Assembly (NCBI GenBank): GCA_032718475.1
Contig: JAUCBJ010006364.1
Coordinates: 1-22,600, forward strand
From: Nemertoderma westbladi
Lineage: Eukaryota > Xenacoelomorpha > Nemertodermatida > Nemertodermatidae
Direction of reading: 5' to 3'
Length of the DNA stretch: 22,600 bases
Below the pieces are notes generated by a model. That model worked only from the letters and a program-made list of their open reading frames with translations, was not told the origin of the DNA and made no database searches. This document shows positions 9,317 through 18,625 of this stretch, piece after piece (the first letter of the stretch is position 1; each line of letters begins with the position of its first letter). The position numbers and the translations under genes are program-made.

Positions 9317-10600
9317 AAATTATTACTATATAATTATTTATTACTTGAGAAAAATGTAGAACTTTTTTTCACTATTTTCGAGGCAATTTATTTACCGGGC
9401 GGCAACGAGGTTAATATAGACTCGTAATATCGAAAGAGTTATTTGTTCTACGTTTTATTCCCATTGTAATACGTAATTATTTTATAAAAGTCAAAGAATT
9501 CGTTCGTGTTTTAAAATAAATTGAAGTGTATGTAGTAAGTATTTTACTATATTACTACCATTTAGATTTACTGCGATTCAATTATTTTATAATTATTATT
9601 GTTAAATATTTTAATGTTCTGGATTATTTATGACGTAATATAGACCATGTCTCGGAATATATTGTCGTAATTCAGTGTCTCTGGCCCCTAAACTAGGTTG
9701 AAAATTATTTTTTTGCTACTAAACATCGGCTGTTGAAGATTAGCCATGCCAAATATTTTTACAATTAGCTCCAAAATGGCACTGCAATGGCCAAAAGTGC
9801 CTTTTTGCGCCAAACGCATTCCTCCACAAATATTCGTTGAAATTCGTCAGAGGAATCACGTCAGAAAACTCCGCATCAAATTCTTCTGAAAAATTTTCGC
9901 TAAAAATGGACTAAAGGTATAATGGTAATGGTATAAAAACTAAAGGTCTTAAAAATTACAGTTTTAGGCCATTTTGATCCAAAAAGGCTCCTGGGCATTT
10001 TTAGCAAAATTTGTTCAGAAGATTTATCGACAATGTTATTCTGAACAAGTATACCAAATTTCAACTCATTTCAGTTAAAAATCAGCGGACAAAGAGCCCT
10101 TTTCATGAAAAAGGTTATTCTGAGATATAGGTGTTTAAAGTTTAAGGAACAATTCAATCCTTCCCACTATTTTAGATAATACCATTTTATCTATGTTCAA
10201 CAATTATTTTATCAAAAATGAATAAATTACAAAAAAAAATGTAATTCACGATCTAAATTCGCCTTGGATCTATGGTGCTATAGGATCAAAGTGGTGAATC
10301 ACAACCACGATAACCACATAACTATGCTGTCTGTTTTCTGGTATCGCTTCACTACCACTGCAGCTACCAGTAGAGCATTACTTATGCTTATTTATATATT
10401 GTTTATTGTTTAAGAACAATTCCCACACAAAGCATGCAGCATAGTGGTAATATACTGAAAAATATAATAATGTATATGTATATAATATGTAAATACCGGT
10501 AGTGTAATTATTGTAATTGTTAGGTTTAGGATCTTTATTATTATAGTGTATATTAGAGCATTACTGTTTTACGGATTTGGATTTAGACATACTGTAATTG
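9317..10600. other. AT-rich non-coding stretch, no gene seen
   Basis: No ORF of note and no RNA gene. The block 9660-10150 has a moderately balanced composition with phrases such as CCAAATTTCAACTCATTTCA, typical of an old dispersed repeat, but a second copy is not present here. The remainder is AT-rich simple sequence. Confidence 0.4.
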
Positions 10601-10740
10601 TAATTGTAATACGTATACTGTAGATAGGCTATGGTTTTAGACTACCCAAACTGCTGAACTGTAAAGCCTGAAACGCAGTACCATGTATCCATACAACAGT
10701 CTGAAGTACAGATGTGGGCCATGGTCTGACAGTACAGCAG

Positions 10741-10768
10741 TACTGCAGTATACTAGTATACTGCAGTA
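10741..10768. repeat. Perfect 28-bp palindrome in a TACTG/CAGTA-rich region
   Basis: TACTGCAGTATACT is immediately followed by its exact reverse complement, giving a spacer-free palindrome centred on ACTAGT. It contains two shorter TACTGCAGTA palindromes. The surrounding 10600-10980 is unusually rich in CTGTAC, AGTACT and CAGTACTG words. The palindrome lies about 350 bp upstream of the TMEM258 start codon. Function is unknown; it could be cruciform-forming or simply a product of the local simple-sequence bias. Confidence 0.8.
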
Positions 10769-11118
10769 AACTGGCGAACTGGTGTAACACTGCTGTACTA
10801 CTGTACTACAGTACTGTCTGACTGTAATTAACACAACTGTACATAGCCGCATAGCAATACAGCAATAGGCCCTACAGCCCTACTCTAACCTAACTGTCTA
10901 ATACAGTAATAGCTGATTAGGAATAGAACTGTAGAAAGAGACACGCAGTACAGCAATATAACAGTCAGACAGTATAACAGTACCGGTATAAGGCTATAAA
11001 CAGATAAAGTCTGCTACGACTGCGGAGTCCGCACGGACTGCTTAGTGATTCAGTGATTACATTAACTACAGAACTAACTACGATAAACAACACACAAAGA
11101 CTGAAAGATAACTGAAGT

Positions 11119-11367
11119 ATGGGTGGATACGATATAGAGACGATGTTTCGGCATGTTGCACCAGTGAATCCCGTTATATACCCACACCTGACATTGGTAT
11201 TAATGGCCATAGGGGTTTTCTTAATGGCATGGTTCTTTGTCTATGAAATTACTTCAACCAAATACAGCCGTCACCTTCACAAAGAACTCCTTATCGCATT
11301 ATTCGCATCAGTGTTTCTAGGATTCGGAACTTTATTTCTCCTTCTTTGGGTGGGAATATACGTCTAG
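11119..11367 (+). CDS. TMEM258: TMEM258 (Kuduk) homologue, oligosaccharyltransferase subunit, intronless
   Basis: An 82-residue ORF matching TMEM258 (79 residues in human) along its whole length. Shared features are PVNP..(Y/F)PHLT near residues 15-25, AWFFVYE(I/V)TSTKY at 37-49, KELLI at 56-60, and the C-terminus [10 protein letters not shown]. Two membrane segments are evident, about residues 22-43 and 56-79, joined by a short polar loop. The family protein is a small ER-membrane subunit of the oligosaccharyltransferase complex and supports N-glycosylation. The start is the first in-frame ATG, with A at -3 and G at +4. The N-terminus ([10 protein letters not shown]) is slightly longer than usual. 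ATTAAA at 11373-11378 is too close to the stop to be the likely poly(A) signal; ATTAAA at 11733 or AATAAA at 11950 are alternatives. The human gene has introns and this copy has none, but the ORF is intact and conserved. Confidence 0.95.
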   Translation: MGGYDIETMFRHVAPVNPVIYPHLTLVLMAIGVFLMAWFFVYEITSTKYSRHLHKELLIALFASVFLGFGTLFLLLWVGIYV

Positions 11368-11536
11368 GCCTAATTAAAAACTCTGAGAATATCTGAATAT
11401 GGTAGTCTATGGCTGTTGGTTGGATATCACTAACTGTAGGCTGTATCTTCTGCCTAGATGCAGTGGGCCTTCAGCAGTTCGATTCTGGTGTTTAGTATAT
11501 ATTTACGGTGGGGTCGGGCAATATTTTATTTATTAT

Positions 11537-11596
11537 ACTTCTAGAATATTGTATTCATTGTTAGAATTTAGTAGTTAAATACTATATTCTAGAAGT
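11537..11596. repeat. Inverted repeat / hairpin downstream of TMEM258
   Basis: The arms 11537-11555 and 11578-11596 pair, with a perfect 13-bp core ACTTCTAGAATAT/ATATTCTAGAAGT and five further pairs after one mismatch. The loop is 22 bases. It lies about 170 bp after the TMEM258 stop, so it could fall in the 3' UTR or be a small foldback relic. Confidence 0.55.
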
Positions 11597-11744
11597 CATT
11601 GAAAGCTGCTACCGGTATTTGTTGGTATGGTAACGAACACCTTGAACTTAATAGGCCTACCTACATTGCCACATTAGACTGAGACATCTATTATTTTTGT
11701 GTTGGTTTTGTCTTTCTTTGTTAGGTTATGAAATTAAACAGTTA

Positions 11745-11830
11745 AAGCATTAATGGTCTAAGAGTCAGTAGTTCAAAGCTCCCTTCCCTTAACATTTACT
11801 GGGCAGGGCACTTAATTAATTATTCATTAC
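11745..11830 (+). repeat. Possible tRNA/CORE-type SINE relic
   Basis: TGGTCTAAGAG, then AGTTCAAAGCTCCC, resemble degenerate polymerase III box A and box B. They are followed by TACTGGGCAGGGCACTTAAT, which resembles the conserved GGGCAAG.CACTTAA phrase of CORE-type SINEs. The box A to box B spacing is shorter than in a tRNA, so this is at best an eroded or internally deleted copy. Confidence 0.35.
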
Positions 11831-12282
11831 AAAGTCAAAAGTGTAAAGACTTCGAAAATAACAGGACAAAATTTACATTTTGTCAAATTTGGATAAATTT
11901 AATTGTTCAGTTACAATTTGAATTACAGAATTCCTCCTTCATGATATTTAATAAAGTAAGCGTTCCCTTAAATTTAAAGAAGCTTTGAACAACTGTCCCT
12001 AAACGACATGATAAACCATATAGTATTCATTATTTAACATATTTTTCTACTTTGAAATGTACGGAAGCCCATTAGGGTCACTAAATATATTAATCCAACA
12101 TAAAACGTATTTATTTATATCTTCACGTCGTCTTATATAAAAATATTTCAATTATGTACCTAGGTCATTATCATGACGCAGCAACATTCATTGGGCAAGA
12201 AAATGTTTTACTTTAGATTTACTTTTCTTAATTATGTACTCTACGCGGTTTTCTTTTTATTTAAATTGACTAACCTAACTCT

Positions 12283-12354
12283 GATTAGCGCCATAGAATA
12301 CTACCGGTAATGTTGGCGCTATACAAATGATTAAATATTATTATTATTATTATT
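12283..12354 (+). repeat. LINE/SINE-like 3' tail ending in (ATT)n
   Basis: TTAGCGCCATAGAATAC...TTGGCGCTATACAAATGA forms a small terminal stem-loop (AGCGCCA/TGGCGCT) and is followed at once by (ATT)n. A stem-loop and GGCGCTATA-type end followed by an ATT microsatellite is the usual 3' signature of several invertebrate LINE/SINE families. The body of the element upstream is not recognisable. Confidence 0.45.
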
Positions 12355-12369
12355 AAAATTATATAGATA

Positions 12370-12640
12370 ATCCTCCACGGTCGCCGGCCACCACGCAGAC
12401 AAAGAGAGTTTGAGCGGAGGAGCGCTAACTGCAGCCGCCCCCGAGAACGCATGCTAGGCCGCGTTCCCGCATCCCCGGCCGGATCGTAGGGTCTCAGCGA
12501 GGTGGCTGATGAAGATAACAGTCTCCTTGCACCACACCCCATCGGTGGTTCCGACAAGGGGGGGTGAAGGAGAACCTTCTATCTTCGCACACCGCGCTGT
12601 AGTGCACCTTCTTGGCTTGGACTCTCTGTTGGAGGACAGA
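12370..12640. other. GC-rich block of unknown origin
   Basis: This 270-bp block is clearly GC-rich in AT-rich surroundings and contains CpG-rich words (GGTCGCCGGCC, GCCGCGTTCCCGC). A minus-strand 90-codon ORF crosses it but ends in low-complexity isoleucine runs derived from the ATT repeat, so it is not a credible gene. Sharp borders and the adjacent ATT/AAT tail suggest a retroelement fragment, perhaps on the minus strand with an (AAT)n tail. No known RNA gene was recognised. Confidence 0.4.
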
Positions 12641-14980
12641 GTGAAGATATAAATGCGTTTTAGGTTGGATTAATATATTCAGTGACCGTAATGGGCTTCC
12701 CTAGAAATCGGAAGTATCACATATTATATGAAATTTAAATTAATGTTTTCTGAATACAAAAAAAAGTATATATAGTATATTCAAAATCGAATACAGTATT
12801 GAAGATGGTCGGTAGTTTGATATTCATTTTACCGGCCATGCAGTAGGGTTATCGATATAAATTTTATATTATATTTATAAAGTTTTGCATTGTGGACTGT
12901 GGAGTCTTTATTTTCGAGTGGCATATCGAGAGATATTTTTTAACAATAAGGGTGTCCCGGTCCTGTCCATTAGGTTGGTATTTAGCGTAAGTTGAACCTT
13001 GAGACAATTTTTTTACAGGAATTCCATGTCAATTAAGAAAAAAAAGAAATCTAAAGGATAAATAAATGACACTGAAATCAGTGTAAAAAAAATGTTGAAT
13101 GTAATCATTGTAATGTTGAAATATAATATCACTATTGGGTAAAAAAAAAGTAGCACTCTTCAGAGTTTTATGTAGTATGTACGTATAGAGGAGTATATTT
13201 ATGTAGGAGCGAGCGCAGCGACTCAGCTATATAATAAATAGTCAATACAAATAAAAAGTTTCTAAGATTCAGTTAAAATTTTAATTCAATATAATGTTCT
13301 CAAAATTAATATAAATAAAATCAATGTTAAAATATTCAATGTTACTATTGCAATGCATTTCAAACTAAAAGTTATCTTCCGGCAATAAATAAAATCATAT
13401 ATAATAAATAAATAGTGAAATTCATATTCATTATTATGCCATTAAATTAATTGCAATGGCTGTCTCCAACAATAACGCCATCTATCCAGTTCATTGTTTT
13501 ATCCTAAATATGTCGAGGTTGATAGAAAGACATGTATTAATGGTGGCAAGACCCAATCAGGAATTCTAGAAACCAGCATAGACTAATTTTTGCATTGCTA
13601 ATTCACCCATGTATTACAGGGCTAGGACCTAAGACTAATAAGTACCATTGCCGTGTATTTGTATACTGGGTGCCGGTCTAAATAAATGAGTTATTGTTTC
13701 TGAGTATGGTATACTGATATATATATTATATATTAATAATAGATATTGGGAGAATTAGCATTGATTAATTTTTCATTTTCGGTATACTTTGGATAACAAA
13801 TGTGTATACTTTGAGATAAATGTCATCCATCCAATGTATTCTATAAAATGTATATATACCACAAAAACATTATCCAAAGTATTACACAAATTTGTATACA
13901 TTGGCTGCTAATTTGGTATTTTTTAGCGTCAGTTCTTTATAACTAGACGCGCTTTATATTTAACAATCGAAATTCAACAAAATTCAGCATAAAAAATGCT
14001 ATCGAATAGTATATAACATTACGGGGTTTTGGAAAGTTTATAAAAATCCACTTTTGTGTAACGCTTTTTTTAAACAGAACCTGAACTTCTCAATGAAGAA
14101 TTAAAAATTTGAAACTCTGATAGATCCGGATAAATGTAGAACCTAAAAAAATTCGTAAAAAAATAATTTCCGCCAATAAAACAAAAACATCAAGCTGACA
14201 AAAAATCTGAATTTCCGATTTTCCGGTTCCGGGCAAATTAATCCGGAGCTTATGTTGTTGAAATTTGAATTAGAATAAGTTTTATTCTTAACCTGTTACT
14301 TTTCTCTCGAATATACCTCAAAATCGGTAGAAATAAAGTAGGTTTTTTCCCCTAGGAAAAAGTAATCAATAGGATTACATTTATTTTACTTTTTTACCGG
14401 CGAAAAAAAAAGTCAAATAAAATTTTTTGTTGGAATTTCTTAAATTAAAGAATTAAAATAAAGAGCAACGACGTAGAAAAGGTTTGCGCGTAATTTGAGC
14501 AAAATCCATTCACACACCCAAAAGTTATTACAACTTTAGTGTCTGTAAGGCGAACTCCAAAACGGAACTCAATATCCAATATTGGTTTATGTTGTTAAGC
14601 GGCTCTCTATAGTTACGTAATAAATATTCGAGTTTCCTAAGTTTTAGCCCAATGAACATCAGATAGGGGGCCTTTGACGCAATCAAAATTCATCCCTCTC
14701 CCAGGCAAATAACAGCTGATTACTCCCAAAAAATAAAACTGTAACCTACTCTATTCAATTTAGTTTATTGTTTCAATGGTTAGAATAACATACCGCTGTA
14801 AACTGCTCATTTCCCTTAATTGATAATTTAACATAGAGGCGAGATATTAATTCGCCGAGAAAGAATTTGAGTCAAATCCAACCACCCCTTCCTCATCTCA
14901 TGAACACATATCTGTCTATTATAATTAATAATACATTGGAATTATCAATCCCCAAATCTCTGACTGCGTCTCCGGCCCGA
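12641..14980. other. AT-rich non-coding stretch, no gene seen
   Basis: No supported coding or RNA gene. Nested inverted repeats occur at 13782-13796 / 13870-13883 (ATACTTTGGATAA against its complement) and CCAATGTAT / ATACATTGG within 13830-13912, possibly an eroded miniature element. GGAGCGAGCGCAGCGACTCA at 13207-13226 echoes the GCGCAGC motif of other hairpins. 14150-14470 contains A- and T-homopolymers and small CCGG-rich patches. Confidence 0.4.
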
Positions 14981-14984
14981 GATC

Positions 14985-15057
14985 ATATTGTAACCCGGTG
15001 AAACCTCCGGGTTCCGGCTCCGGGTTAAATATTAGCTCTGTTGCACCCCTAGTAGAT
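14985..15057 (-). mobile_element. hAT-like transposon terminus (relic)
   Basis: Read on the minus strand it begins CTAGGGGTGCAACAGAGC and continues into repeated CCCGGAGCCGGAACCCGG words. A GGGGTGCAAC-type tip followed by CCGG-rich subterminal repeats is typical of hAT-superfamily ends. No transposase ORF and no partner terminus were found nearby, so this is a fragment at most. Confidence 0.35.
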
Positions 15058-15299
15058 ATCATTGATGCTGAGAATCAATGAAAATATCATAAAATTTCAT
15101 CAGGTAGTTCCTGAAATAATGTTCCTTTGTGTAAAAAAAACACGAAAAAGTACTTTTAGAGAAAAAGCCATTCAAAAATTTCAAACCTTCCCGCCAAATT
15201 TCTCTGTTTATGTTTTTCAAATATGAGCCAATAATTCGGAATAAAAGCAGTTCCCTACGGCGTTTCTTATATTGTACATGTCTGTGTGTTTCATCATAC

Positions 15300-16400
15300 T
15301 TTTCACACACTTTTTGTAATTTTGTTTTCTATTTCTGACAATTTGCAATTTCGTAAAAAAAGTTGTAATTTTTCATTCGAGAATATAATCCGAGAAATTC
15401 ATAATTCGTGAAATTGGGAAATATTAAATTAAAAAAAGTGCGTGGCGTGAAATATATTGAAGCTAATGAAATTACCTTTCATATAAAGCAAAAATTGCAA
15501 AAAACGCTTAAGAAATGGCGGAGGAGTATTTAACGTGCGAAAAATGTCATTCTAAGGTAAACGCCTTCAAGGTTCAAACCTTCCCGCACAATACTACCTG
15601 TATGGGGTCTGGTTGGTTAATAGTATCTGGTAGGAAGGAAGCACACCACCGAGCTAAAATTACATTTATGGGGGTTTTCGGGGTCGCTGATTTCATTTAC
15701 GATATCAGTTTTAATATTTGGTGGAATGTAGTCTGTCTGTCGATTGTCTGTCTGTCAGTCTTAGATTTTGACATACAGATATTCCACGATAACTCGAGAA
15801 CTAAAAGAGATCTCTTTAAGCCATTTTCAGATTTGAAATCCCCATTAAATTCGGATCTAGATGCATTGAAAAACAAATTGCTGACATTTTTTGCGATGGG
15901 GGGGGGGGGGGGGGGGGGGGAGGCTGGGCAACCCTACCCTACCCCCCCCCCCCCCCCCCCCCCCCACGTCGATTGTGTCAAAGTGATAAATTACTATGCA
16001 GCTTTCCTATCTATAGCCCGAAACGCTGCAAAGTAGTACTTTGCACTTTTGCACAGATTCGACGATTATATGACCAGAGCGCTGATAAGCTGACATACTG
16101 TAACAAAATAGTCTAGACCGATAACAAACTCATCGAGAGTAATATAATACTAATACATGAACCGAACTGATGGGAGTGGTGTGTCTGTCTGTCTGTAATA
16201 TTATACTCGAGAATTGATTAAATATGACTAGACGAGACGTGGTACTTATGGTAGCAGGTTACCTAAAGTGATACAATACAAGTGACCCGTATACATCCAT
16301 AGCAATCAAAATGTGGTTTGTGGGTCTATCGATTATCTGTCTGTCTGTCTGGGTTGTAAGTTTGTGTCAGAACCCGGAAGCGGTCAGTCACAGGAAGTGA
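15300..16400 (+). repeat. Copy 1 of a CTGT-containing dispersed repeat family
   Basis: This is the longer, uninterrupted copy of a repeat also present at 21490-22430. The order is: foldback-like AT segment (15300-15460); GAAGCTAATGAAATTACC; CCTTTCATA; a shared AAATGGCGGAGGAGTA start; the motif GGGGGTTTTC...GATTTCATTT...ATCAGTTTT at about 15672-15712; then GTCTGTCTGTC (15727-15758). Further CTGT runs follow at about 16181-16196 and 16336-16350, with TACTCGAGAA(T/C)T between, implying a unit of about 160-170 bp. A 173-codon ORF (15515-16036) crosses this copy. It runs into poly-G and poly-C tracts and is stopped early in copy 2, so it is not called a gene. A frame at about 16205-16398 is open except for two TGA codons. 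Confidence 0.7.
15898..15965. repeat. Facing poly-G (23) and poly-C (24) tracts
   Basis: Twenty-three G (15898-15920), then 21 mixed bases with ACCCTACCCTA, then twenty-four C (15942-15965). The two tracts are inverted copies and could fold into a G:C hairpin, or each could form G4/i-motif structures. The lengths are likely unreliable because of polymerase slippage. Confidence 0.9.
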
Positions 16401-16479
16401 AAGCGTAGTATATTGGAAATGAAACAGATTGGAAATAAGGAACATATCAAAGTTGGGAATCTATACTATATGAGCCTTG

Positions 16480-16566
16480 TATGTATGTATGTATGTATGT
16501 ATGTATGTATGTATGTATGTATGTATGTATGATGTATGTATGTATGTATGTATGTGTGTATGTATG
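16480..16566 (+). repeat. (ATGT)n tetranucleotide microsatellite
   Basis: About 21 units of ATGT, with one missing base near 16530 and a GTGT variant near 16555. It lies just left of the hAT-like block and about 530 bp from the nearest importin-alpha exon. Confidence 0.95.
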
Positions 16567-16710
16567 CTCAGTTACTTAAAATCGGTTAAATAAACTGCTA
16601 CGTAACATGTCGAATTGTCAACTACAACATTAACAACCTGACGCGATGGGTTTGTTTCAAATCAATACATTCCAGAATCAGATATTACATTTTTGTTAAG
16701 AATTATTTAT

Positions 16711-16990
16711 TACTGGGGTTGTCCCGGAATTTATTCCGGTCAATTTCGAGAAATTCCAGTTCTAGCCGGAATTTTACAAGAAATTTCTGAAGAAAGAAAT
16801 TTCTATTCTAGCGTGAAAAATTTCAGATTTCGGCCAGATCGAAAATTCGGATTCCGGGATCGGATAGCCTTAATATATATACTATACACATACACTAGTG
16901 TTTATACGCGATATCGATCCCGAAAAAGCGGGATCCCGTTGAGAAATGCAATCCCGATCCCGGTAATCCCTAAAAGTATTATCCCACACT
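16711..16990. mobile_element. hAT-like / palindromic CCCGGAAT repeat block
   Basis: It begins CTGGGGTTGTCCCGGAAT with an immediate small palindrome (CCGGAA TTTA TTCCGG). The right part has CCCGAAAAAGCGGGATCCC and CCCGATCCCGGTAATCCC. Dense CCGG/GGGATCCCG words with a GGGGTTGTCCCGG tip resemble non-autonomous hAT-type elements. The 99-codon ORF across it has no protein signature and is not called. In the importin-alpha orientation this lies downstream of the last exon found. Confidence 0.35.
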
Positions 16991-17092
16991 GACTCAACAT
17001 TGCACTATTACGTAAGAAATATTTACGTTTTGCTGTTTTTGAATTTAAATTTTTCAATAACTTATTTTTATCCGCAATCGGAATTTATTTAC

Positions 17093-17281
17093 CTGGAAAT
17101 CGCCCCTCGCCAGATGTCCTATCACCATGGGGATGAGTTCCGCGTCGATCACGAGCTGTACTTGATGTTGGTTACCAGCTGTGATGTTGCTAAGGAACCA
17201 AACAGCCTCTTTATTGATCTTCTCTTTTGTGTGATTGAGTAATAGGGGGAAGTGAGACAAGGCTCCGCTGTTGAGGACCAT
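17093..17281 (-). CDS. KPNA4-like: Importin subunit alpha (KPNA3/4-like), internal exon, third in this window
   Basis: This exon encodes 63 residues in frame: [12 protein letters not shown]..., [19 protein letters not shown], then a [11 protein letters not shown] segment and GDFQ. They correspond to about the seventh armadillo repeat of importin-alpha and keep the W...N pair (VWFLSN) that lines the NLS-binding groove. Importin-alpha binds classical NLS cargo and carries it through the nuclear pore with importin-beta. The acceptor is CTATAG just before 17281 and the donor CAG|GTAAAT at 17092. Both junctions are phase 0 and join cleanly to the previous exon (TDEQTQ | MVLN, against TQVVLN in vertebrates). 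The acceptor lies at the very edge of the minisatellite. The following C-terminal exons (about 135 residues in relatives) were not found anywhere to the left. KPNA3 versus KPNA4 cannot be separated. Confidence 0.92.
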
Positions 17282-17283
17282 CT

Positions 17284-18613
17284 ATAGCGGGAGATATAAC
17301 GGGAGATTCAGTGGGAAATATAGTGGGATAAAACGCGAGATATAACGGGAGATGCAGTGGGAAATATAGCGGGAGATACAACGGGAGATACAGTGGGAAA
17401 TATAGCGGGAGATATATGGGGATATAACGGGAGATATAGGGGGATAAAACGGTAGATATAACGGGAGATATAGCGGGAAATACAGCGGGAGATATAGGGG
17501 GATATAACGGGATATACAGTGGGAAATATAGAAGGAGATATAGGGGGATATAACGGGAGATATAATAGCGGGAAATACAGCGGGAGATATAGGGGGATAT
17601 AACGGGAAATACAGTGGGAAATATAGAAGGAGATATAGGGGGATATAACGGGAGATACAGTGGGAAATATAGCGGGGGATATAGGGGGATATAACGGGAG
17701 ATATAGGGGGATAAAACGGTAGATATAACGGGAGATATAGCGGGAAATACAGCGGGAAATATAGGGGGATATAACGGGAGATACAGTGGGAAATATAGCG
17801 GGGGATATAACGGGAGATATAACGGGATATACAGTGTGAAATATAGAAGGAGATATAGGGGGATTTAACGGGAGATATAGGGGGATAAAACGGTAGATAT
17901 AACGGGAGATATAGCGGGAAATACAGCGGGAGATATAGGGGGAGATATAGGGAGATATAACGGGAGATAAAACGGTAGATATAATGGGAGATATAGCGGG
18001 AAATACAGCGGGAGATACAGGGGGATATAACGGGATATACAGTGGGAAATATAGCGGGAGATATAGGGGGATATAACGGGATATACAGTGGGAAATATAG
18101 CGGGAGATATAGGGGGATATAACGGGATATACAGTGGGAAATATAGCGGGAGATATAGGGGGATATAACGGGAGATATAACGGGAGATATAGGGGGATAA
18201 AACGGTAGATATAACGGGAGATACAGTGGGAAATATAGCGGGAGATATAGGGGGAGATATAGCGGGAAATATAGTGGGAGATATAACGGGAGATATAACG
18301 GGAGATATAGGGGGATATAACGGGATATACAGTGGGAAATATAGCGGGAGATATAGGGGGATAAAACGGGAGATATAACGGGAGATACAGTGGGAAATAT
18401 AGGGTGATAAAACGGGAGATATAGCGGGAAATACAGCGGGAGATATAGCGGGAAATATAGTGGGATATATAGGGGGATATAACGGGAGATATAGCGGGAG
18501 ATACAGCGGGAAATATAGGGGAATAAAACGGGAGATACAGTGTACGATATAGCGGAAGATACAGACAGCAGGATATATAGCGGGAAATATGGGGGGGATA
18601 TACAGTGGGAGAT
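17284..18613. repeat. 12-bp purine-rich minisatellite inside an importin-alpha intron
   Basis: About 110 units of consensus GGGAGATATAAC. Common variants are GGGAAATATAGC, GGGAAATACAGC and GGGGGATATAAC, plus 10-base units such as GGGATAAAAC. Three identical consecutive 46-bp blocks (12+12+12+10) occupy 18031-18168, showing recent block duplication. The + strand is G/A-rich. On the transcribed (-) strand the array reads as C/T-rich GTTATATCTCCC units. Scanning every line found no CT dinucleotide on the + strand, hence no AG on the transcript strand, from 17284 to 18623. It has no spacers and is not a CRISPR array. Confidence 0.95.
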
Positions 18614-18625
18614 AAATTATTAGCT

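Noticed and set aside
12285-12557. 90-codon minus-strand ORF across the GC-rich block
   Set aside because: It ends in isoleucine runs encoded by the ATT microsatellite. The Arg-rich reading reflects GC-rich DNA rather than a protein.
15059-15310. 83-codon minus-strand ORF
   Set aside because: Lys/Phe/Tyr-rich reading of AT-rich DNA without conserved features, overlapping the start of the dispersed repeat.
15515-16036. 173-codon ORF starting MAEEYLTCEKCHSK with a CxxC pair
   Set aside because: It lies wholly in a dispersed repeat, is stopped after four codons in the related copy near 21980, and its 3' half is translated poly-G and poly-C. No protein family recognised.
16693-16992. 99-codon ORF on the + strand
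   Set aside because: It is produced by a CCGG-rich, palindromic hAT-like block with no domain signature.
17284-18613. CRISPR-like regularly spaced repeats
   Set aside because: Units are adjacent 12-mers without unique spacers, in an animal intron. This is a minisatellite.
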